Shown here: piece by piece, positions 59,901 to 64,000 of the stretch | Numbering within the stretch: the stretch's first letter is position 1 | How the letters are laid out: every line of letters starts with the position of its first letter | Assembly: GCA_019925095.2 (NCBI GenBank) | Contig: CM034403.1 | Coordinates: 10,049,690-10,113,689 of the forward strand | DNA length: 64,000 bases | Direction of reading: 5' to 3' | Source: Dendrolimus kikuchii | Lineage: Eukaryota > Arthropoda > Insecta > Lepidoptera > Lasiocampidae | Translations under genes and position numbers: made by a program | Notes under the pieces: model-generated | What the model was told of the DNA's origin: nothing | The model's input: only the letters and a program-made list of their open reading frames with translations | The model's database searches: none

Positions 59901-61322
59901 CGACACGATTGTGATAGCAGGCTTGGAGCCCAGGTGGGTCATCTGTCTGTTTGCCAAACACCATAAGTGCGATTAAATAGAGGTGTTGTGGTCGGGCAGG
60001 GCGTGGCTGCGGGCCGGAGAAGGACCACGTGCACCTGCAGCTGCACCACCTGCCCCAGGAGCAGCTGCGCCAGCGGCTGCCGGGCATCTCGGAGACGGCG
60101 ATGATCTTCGCCGGAGTGGACGTCACCAAGGAGCCCATCCCCGTGCTGCCCACCGTGCACTACAACATGGGCGGAACGCCGACCAACTTCAGGGGCGAGG
60201 TAAGTTCATCTTTGTATTGATATTTTGTGTACAATAAACTGTTATCTATTTATGTAAAATACAGATGAATTTTTCATGTTAGCTTTCAGGGCCAAATCCT
60301 AAACTCTACAAAAAAGCGAAAAACACTTAAAGGAGGCTAAAGAGCCGGTTTTGACGAGAACTAAAGTGTTGTCCTTATCAGTATTCGAATCAACTGATTT
60401 AAAAAAATGAACACACCTTTATTATTATACCAAATCATAGTGTAGCTTATAAGAATCAATTTCTATGAAAGATTGTCAAACAGCAAATCAAGGGAAAGGG
60501 TTGTTTTTGAATAAAATGTTCTATTTTCCATACATATTTCTTCTATTGTCGCATTAATTTAGACGCTATTTTATATATATACTTCGCTTGTTTCATTTAT
60601 GCCAGGTAGTACTTGACGTTTGAATATAGATAATGGCCGTGTGTTATAATAATTAGTATTAATAGAATAATTTAAAATAACGAGATTTAAAAAAAAACAT
60701 CAAATTGCAATGTGATTTTTTCAATGATTGGTAGCAAATTTTATGTAATAAAATGTGTGTGATACTGTTTATCCCGAGAATCCTGCAGGTATTTTCCCGG
60801 GAGCGGTTTGAAGTTGTTCAGATGCATAACAATTAGCTTATTCCGACACAGTTTCCACTAAAACGATAGCTCACATTCTTTTTTAAATGCTTTGCAGGAT
60901 ACTTTGTATCCTGGGAATCCCGGGGGAATTTTAAGTCAACCGTGGATTAAGTCACGGGCATATCCTAGTTGAATATAAAATAAATACTGTATTTGACTCT
61001 GTTAAGTGATGACGTCATAATGTGCTTTTCTGCTACAAAATCTAAAATAGAGGCTTCAGCGTTTTGTAAGATAATAAAAAGTATCTCATTTGATTTGATT
61101 GTAAGAGACAATTGTGTTGTTCAGGTGTTGACGCACTACAACGGCGAGGACAAGATAGTGCCTGGGCTGCTGGCCGCGGGCGAGGCGTCGTGCGCGTCGG
61201 TGCACGGCGCCAACCGGCTCGGCGCCAACTCGCTGCTGGACATCGTCGTGTTCGGGCGCGCATGTGCCATCACGATCTCCGAGAACTGCAGGCCGGGCGA
61301 CGCGCAGGCGCCGCTCAACGAC
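41854..61322 (+). CDS. SdhA: SDHA, succinate dehydrogenase flavoprotein subunit, exons 1-9 (3' end outside window)
   Basis: Gene overview. SDHA oxidises succinate to fumarate in the mitochondrial matrix face of complex II, passing electrons through covalent FAD to the SDHB iron-sulfur subunit; it belongs to both the TCA cycle and the respiratory chain. Exons: 41854-41901, 43296-43557, 45379-45452, 48576-48751, 54805-54957, 57066-57223, 58552-58716, 60000-60199 and 61125-61322; all phases agree, 478 codons. Seen: the FAD-binding [10 protein letters not shown], the covalent-flavin His in [16 protein letters not shown], the active-site segment [18 protein letters not shown] and [13 protein letters not shown]. 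Family length is about 660 residues, so the C-terminal helical and capping part is missing because the window ends. No frameshift or stop was seen. Introns 2 and 4 carry mariner elements. Confidence 0.97.
41902..43295. other. SDHA intron 1
   Basis: AT-rich. A retro tail with gatagatagataatacttta and ttgctcacc at about 42357-42400 matches the insert carried by mariners M1 and M2. Nothing else recognised. Confidence 0.5.
43296..43557 (+). CDS. SdhA: SDHA exon 2, FAD-binding motif and flavin-linked His
   Basis: Acceptor cccttag, donor gtatgt; phase 0 in, phase 1 out. Completes the transit peptide, then [20 protein letters not shown] (dinucleotide-binding fold) and [10 protein letters not shown], whose His (codon 91, about 43518-43520) carries the covalent FAD in the family. 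Confidence 0.96.
44107..45308 (-). mobile_element. mariner-type (maT-like) copy M3 in SDHA intron 2
   Basis: Complete ends with TA on both sides (44105-44106 and 45309-45310): left CCTAGTCGTGCCATAAATAT, right complement CTTAGTCTGGCCATAAATAC. 1,202 bp. Remnants of the N-terminal helix-turn-helix and the linker are readable near 44830-45180, but the catalytic part has a deletion and stops. It lacks the retro-insert of M1 and M2, so it represents the ancestral layout. It ends 70 bp before SDHA exon 3. Confidence 0.85.
45379..45452 (+). CDS. SdhA: SDHA exon 3
   Basis: Acceptor ttttag, donor gtaata; phase 1 in, phase 0 out. Encodes [20 protein letters not shown] followed by LGDQ, a near-invariant family stretch. 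The acceptor lies only 70 bp beyond the end of a mariner copy. Confidence 0.96.
46135..46210 (+). mobile_element. SINE-like family 3 fragment
   Basis: Contains ccagtggtgttgcaaatgtt and ttgtctgtttgcctac. Confidence 0.42.
46670..46995 (+). mobile_element. Helitron-like or related repeat with cgggatcccgcg blocks
   Basis: Several cgggaatcccgcgggaa-type blocks and an ending gtcgcgggcatatccctg. A relative lies at 60700-60975 (tcctgggaatcccggggga, gtcacgggcatatcctagt). No protein coding. Confidence 0.45.
47965..48245. repeat. Possible dispersed retroelement fragment in SDHA intron 3
   Basis: GC-richer than its flanks with a 90-codon minus-strand frame. The balanced composition suggests a retroelement 3' end, but no second copy is in the window. 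Confidence 0.3.
48576..48751 (+). CDS. SdhA: SDHA exon 4
   Basis: Acceptor ttctag, donor gttagt; phase 0 in, phase 2 out. Contains [20 protein letters not shown] and [17 protein letters not shown], typical of the flavoprotein. Confidence 0.96.
50407..51393 (-). mobile_element. Helitron-like element with seven tandem 118-bp units
   Basis: Seven copies of a 115-118-bp unit (marker ctcagcgccacct at about 50539, 50654, 50772, 50890, 51007, 51125 and 51243). On the minus strand the element runs from tcttatatataaaaatgaat to cgccgggtcagttagt. The two-unit relative is at 1899-2255. Lies in SDHA intron 4. Confidence 0.7.
51698..51773 (-). mobile_element. Short retro-insert inside mariner M2
   Basis: Same sequence and same position as the insert in M1 (8160-8236): (GATA)n, ttattgctcacc, and a TATGATT duplication. 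Confidence 0.6.
51840..52786 (+). pseudogene. Broken maT-like transposase (M2)
   Basis: Contains the helix-turn-helix remnant, FTDENF (first Asp), [10 protein letters not shown] and [15 protein letters not shown] interrupts after SVMVW, another falls after DYDL, and indels disrupt the N-terminus. Its last residues lie beyond the nested element M4. Confidence 0.8.
52787..54084 (+). mobile_element. mariner-type element M4 nested in M2
   Basis: 1,298 bp with TA on both sides (52785-52786, 54085-54086). Ends ATTAGTCTGGCCATAAATAC and complement CCTAGTCAAGTCATAAGTTC. The transposase (52938-53963) belongs to a related but distinct subfamily: [12 protein letters not shown] replaces [12 protein letters not shown], again with 37-residue spacing. 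Confidence 0.88.
52938..53963 (+). pseudogene. Frameshifted maT-like transposase (M4)
   Basis: Start [20 protein letters not shown], two helix-turn-helix regions, then catalytic motifs split over different frames (shifts near 53330, 53450 and 53585) and a TGA in place of Trp near 53701. Overall span 1,026 nt fits the usual ~340 residues. Not functional as read. Confidence 0.83.
54540..54720 (+). repeat. Diverged 118-bp Helitron-like units
   Basis: Contains ttgagggggtcccaggatg, gtaggtggcactagaatcgg and a second partial unit (ttggtggcgctgcaa). Sits just before SDHA exon 5. Confidence 0.5.
54805..54957 (+). CDS. SdhA: SDHA exon 5
   Basis: Acceptor gactag, donor gtagaa; phase 2 in and out. Contains [20 protein letters not shown] and [11 protein letters not shown] Helitron-like repeat unit ends about 80 bp before the acceptor. 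Confidence 0.95.
55235..55392. repeat. Long hairpin (palindromic MITE-like)
   Basis: The arm 55235-55306 pairs with 55337-55392: both arms read as aaacttcaa..acaagtggcaaaa..acttgaagttttaygggcag, with a 16-nt extra block in the left arm and a 30-nt loop. Confidence 0.68.
56548..56694. mobile_element. MITE with GGTTCCTATATCTTACT termini, copy 2
   Basis: Left ATGGCTGGTTCCTATATCTT and complement of right ATGACCGGTTCCTATATCTT, bordered by TA. Copy 1 at 16627-16752. The TA borders suggest mobilisation by a Tc1/mariner transposase. Confidence 0.65.
57066..57223 (+). CDS. SdhA: SDHA exon 6
   Basis: Acceptor tacag, donor gtaaaa; phase 2 in, phase 1 out. Contains [32 protein letters not shown] and EFVQFHPTG; the last holds a conserved substrate-site His. 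Confidence 0.96.
57337..57632 (+). mobile_element. tRNA-derived SINE, family 1 (best copy)
   Basis: Box A TGGTAGCGTAATGGCTAGCG and box B GGTTCGAATCTTG are both well kept. The body runs through gcacgtcgagataatcgatg and ends gcccagcaataggacat, an ending common in lepidopteran SINEs. Confidence 0.75.
57640..57718 (+). mobile_element. SINE family 2 fragment
   Basis: tgcctgggatcagtcccaga and gctcgttgtatat match 3385-3440. Confidence 0.45.
57960..58155 (+). repeat. Dispersed repeat, copy 1 (partner 62995-63185)
   Basis: gtagttttaaaaccgaaaat, ggatagtttgcgatataaaa and acaatgtaacctg..ttaacgcct recur at 63016-63155. Confidence 0.6.
58194..58387 (-). mobile_element. RTE-like LINE 3' end
   Basis: About 185 bp with a TACA tail, flanked by TTTGTGTTAC at about 58186-58195 and again at 58383-58392. 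Confidence 0.85.
58552..58716 (+). CDS. SdhA: SDHA exon 7, active-site segment
   Basis: Acceptor ggtcag, donor gtaatg; phase 1 in and out. Contains [17 protein letters not shown] and [20 protein letters not shown]. The Arg following DLAS is part of the proton-delivery path in this family. Third positions are G/C-rich. Confidence 0.96.
58893..59054. mobile_element. MITE with GGGTAAAC-type termini, copy 2, with G13 run
   Basis: Left ggggaaacgacatcgttgtt and complement of right ggcaaactataccattcttg resemble 25020-25207. A 13-G run lies at 59014-59026. Confidence 0.42.
60000..60199 (+). CDS. SdhA: SDHA exon 8
   Basis: Acceptor gggcag, donor gtaagt; phase 1 in, phase 0 out. Contains [36 protein letters not shown] and TVHYNMGG; the His of TVHYN binds the dicarboxylate in the family. 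Almost every third position is G or C. Confidence 0.96.
60700..60975 (+). mobile_element. Relative of repeat 46670-46995
   Basis: Shares ttctttttt plus cctgggaatcccggggga and the ending gtcacgggcatatcctagt. In SDHA intron 8. Confidence 0.48.
61125..61322 (+). CDS. SdhA: SDHA exon 9 (last in window)
   Basis: Acceptor gttcag, donor gtaagt; phase 0 in and out. Contains [28 protein letters not shown] and VVFGRACA; the Arg of GANRLG is a substrate-binding residue in the family. The next exon should begin in phase 0; no match was seen between 61323 and 64000. Confidence 0.96.
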
Positions 61323-61714
61323 GTAAGTCTATTATTAGGATACCAGGGGTCCAATTCTGTTATTACTATCTGGTCAAAATCGCCGTGTTAATACGAATGG
61401 CGTGCCCGTGATACACCACACTATCTTTATATATATATATATAAGCGAAAACTCACGAAATAAATGTTTAAAATTTTAATAACTTGAATATTCATTTCGC
61501 CTAATGCCATTTCTGCTAATAAAAAATACTATTATCCTGCCGCGACGATATCGAGCAGATGTTGTGGACTTAGTAGAATAGGAATTCTTGACACTACTGC
61601 CATGGAATATTACTTTGAATATTTTCACAACGCAAAGGTATAAAAAACCAGAATTGGGCCCCAGCGCCCTGAATCTTCTATTACAGCCGCGATTATTCTC
61701 CAGCATCATGATGG

Positions 61715-62165
61715 CAAGGCCGTCTTTACCCGGGGATGCAAGCGATGCGTAGCACCCAGGCGCAGAAATCTAGGGGCCGTCGATTGAGTTAATGTAAAAA
61801 GTTAATAAACATTGTCATGATTTTTCTAGATATGACTGACGCCACCTTACAGAACTGTACATTTAAAAAAAATTGATCTTCAGTTACATGTATAGCGGCT
61901 ACACCTAATATTTATTCGTTTCATGATTTTACTTCACCAATATGAAGCGCTATATAGACTACAACTTCCCGTCAAATATCCATACCTGTTGACCCAGTAA
62001 TTTCTTAGAAAAATCCTTGTAACATACAAAGACAGATGAACTAAGGGATAGACATAATGATTTCATAATGTTCTGTTTTTGCCAAAATGTCTAAGGCAGG
62101 TAGTTGGCGCGGGGGACGTAAGCTGACATTTGCACCCCGGCGCCCAATATTCTTAAGATGGCCCT
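61715..62165. mobile_element. MITE with CAGGGC-type termini, copy 2
   Basis: Left aaggccgtctttacccgggg and complement of right agggccatcttaagaatatt. Shares cagaaatctagggg with copy 1 (12810-13254). Confidence 0.5.
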
Positions 62166-62457
62166 ATATAATAGCACCCATTGTAACACCAGTGATAGAC
62201 TATTCCGACACAATTGTAAGAGCAGATTTAATGTCTTGTACAGTTGTGGATTTATATGACACTTCAGGCATCCCTATCCCTATTAATATTTTAAATGCGA
62301 AAGTAACTCTGTCTCTCTGTCTGTTCCGTTTTCACGGAAAAACTACTGGACCGGTTTGGCTGAAACTCAGTATATATATATTTTCGAGCCGATAATGGGA
62401 TAGATTTATGTAAAGGTTATCCGAAAAGTGGGATAGGTTTTGGTTGGTTTTGTGATT

Positions 62458-62815
62458 TGCCATTTTCCTCATTTTGTCCTTTTTGTTCGTTTTGCTCTTT
62501 TCTTCTTTTTGATCTTTTTATCCTTTTTGCTCTTTTTGTCCTTTTTGCTTTTTTGACCCTTTTGCTCTTTCTGTCCTTTTTTCCATTTTGCTTTTTTTGT
62601 CCTTTTTGATCTTTTTTTCCATTTTGCTCTTTTTGTCATTTTTGTCCATTTTGCTCTTTTTGCTGTTTTGCTTTTTTGCTCTTTTTGTCCTTTTTGTCTA
62701 TTTTGCTCTTTAGCTGTTTTTGCTCTTTTTGTCCATTTTGATCTTTCTTCTTTTCTCCTTTTGCTCTTTTTGTCCTTTTTTATTTTTTGTCCTTTATGTC
62801 ATTTTTGTAGTTTTC
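62458..62815. repeat. TTTTTGTCC/TTTTTGCTC array
   Basis: About 360 bp of roughly 9-10-bp units (ctttttgtcc, ctttttgctc, catttt variants). The + strand is almost wholly T, C and scattered G, with hardly any A. It follows a Helitron-like start (tctgtctgttccgttttcac). Confidence 0.85.
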
Positions 62816-62994
62816 ATTGACGGGGGATAAATAAATGAAACTAGGACGGTTTGAAATAGAGGATGAAAGTTTGTATAAGACCAATCATTTCTCAAGTTTA
62901 TAGATAAAAATTCATCGTCTATAAAAATGCAATAGTAACTCGATATGTCTTTCTGTTAAGTTTTCACGGAAAACACTGGGAATACTGGATCGTT

Positions 62995-63185
62995 TTTATT
63001 GTAATTTTGTTTAAATGTAGTTTTAATGCCGAAAATGGACATATATACTCATGCCAGGAGATTGGATAGTTTGCGATATCAAATTAAGTGAATTTTCCGG
63101 GTGCAAATGACACTAACATAAAAATGTTGTACAATGTAACCTGTATTAACGCCTGCTCTTTAAACAAGAAGCAGGAACTAGAGGT
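62995..63185 (+). repeat. Dispersed repeat, copy 2
   Basis: Partner of 57960-58155; ends gcaggaactagag against gcatgcactagag. Confidence 0.6.
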
Positions 63186-63554
63186 TAACCCGCGGCGCCG
63201 CCGCAGGGTAAACTCTATTAGAATAATAAAGTTTATCTTTCGTCAGACATTTTTATTCAAAACACAGAATCAGGAACCATTGAATGACATACCTTTGAAA
63301 GTTTACTTCTTCTATTTATGGGCCATAACAAGTACCTTGGAAGAACAATAGTAAGGAATGAGACTTTCCATATAATAAAAGTCCTAATTAGCACCTTTTT
63401 AATATCATTATATTTATTTGCGAAATTGAAAAGGAGCCATATAATTAAGACTTTCCATTTATGACTGATTTAAGTTTAAAAAATATGTTTTAAATAATAA
63501 GATGTTGATTGAAAGTTTTACTTGAAATCTTTATATATAGGTATATTTCTTCTA

Positions 63555-63645
63555 TTGGTATGTATGTTCGTATGGGTCCCGGGATGGCTTTAGATTTATA
63601 ATTGGATCCGGTAGGCGCTGGAATTGGGTTCTAGAATTTATTTTA
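63555..63645 (+). repeat. Single 118-bp-type Helitron-like unit
   Basis: gggtcccgggatggctttag, ggatccggtaggcgctgg and gggttctagaat match the units at 1899 and 50407. Confidence 0.5.
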
Positions 63646-64000
63646 TTCTGAGCATATTAACATCTGCAGGGCTCGCCAGTTATCAATAAAAAAGAACGGG
63701 CTGATCCATCTGTCGCAAGAGGTTGTTTTTACTGAACGATTGTCATTCCTTAATGTTCTTTTTCCATGGTAAAAGGTCCGAAGCAAATTTTAAAGCCCCT
63801 CTTAAATAGGGGGAGTTTATTTGTTGTATTATCCATTTTTAATATATTACTACTTTGTAAATAGTAAACAAGTGCCACGAACTGATGCATTACCAATGCA
63901 AACGTACGACCCCAAGTAGCCCTTAGCTATCGACAACTCCGATACATGGGTAATAAATTACGTTGACGTGAGAGCCGTTGCCCACATGTGCGATTCATGT

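Larger units (their letters stand above)
61323..64000. other. SDHA intron 9 (to window end)
   Basis: No further SDHA exon was recognised. Contents: a hAT-like MITE (61715-62165), a pyrimidine-rich array (62458-62815), a dispersed repeat (62995-63185) and a single Helitron-like unit (63555-63645). Confidence 0.6.

Noticed and set aside
63188..63215. GC-rich cgcggcgccgccgcagg that might be the next SDHA exon
   Set aside because: None of its frames encodes the expected SDHA continuation.

Overview
The window looks like lepidopteran (moth or butterfly) nuclear DNA. It is AT-rich, its genes are split into short exons by long introns, and its introns and spacers are packed with repeat types common in Lepidoptera: tRNA-derived SINEs, Helitron-like short elements, mariner-type transposons, 5'-truncated LINE ends and MITEs. 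The species cannot be named from the sequence. No bacterial operon, CRISPR array, viral genome or toxin gene was seen.

Three conserved protein-coding genes were modelled by reading splice sites; every predicted junction keeps the reading phase. (1) Positions 9288-24222, + strand: nine exons of a ZC2HC1-family C2HC zinc-finger gene whose first exon(s) were not found. The two C2HC fingers and the C-terminal four-cysteine module match the family, but about 1,100 residues of low-complexity Ser/Asn/Lys/Glu-rich sequence sit between them. (2) Positions 29196-36441, - strand: a complete five-exon TAF11 gene (TFIID histone-fold subunit, 310 residues). (3) Positions 41854-61322 and beyond, + strand: the first nine exons (478 codons) of SDHA, the flavoprotein of mitochondrial complex II. 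The last roughly 185 codons must lie past the right edge.

Mobile DNA fills most of the rest. Four mariner-type copies (DD37D, maT-like) lie at 6939-8320, 44107-45308, 51616-54233 and 52787-54084; the last is inserted inside the third with a TA duplication. Seven 3' ends of one RTE-like LINE, each ending in a TACA-type tail at its stop codon, are scattered across the window, most with target-site duplications. An R1-clade LINE end at 37602-38650 has a poly(A) tail and a perfect 15-bp duplication. TAF11 intron 2 holds a fold-back composite with about 340-bp inverted arms. SDHA intron 4 holds a Helitron-like element with seven tandem 118-bp units. Several MITE families occur as pairs of related copies.

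TAF11 and SDHA are transcribed away from each other from a 5.4-kb spacer (36442-41853). Both promoters carry a cluster of TGTCA/TGACA motifs at a similar distance from the start codon. The genes are otherwise functionally unrelated (transcription initiation, mitochondrial respiration, and a poorly characterised zinc-finger protein). All calls were made by eye; no alignment or database search was run.
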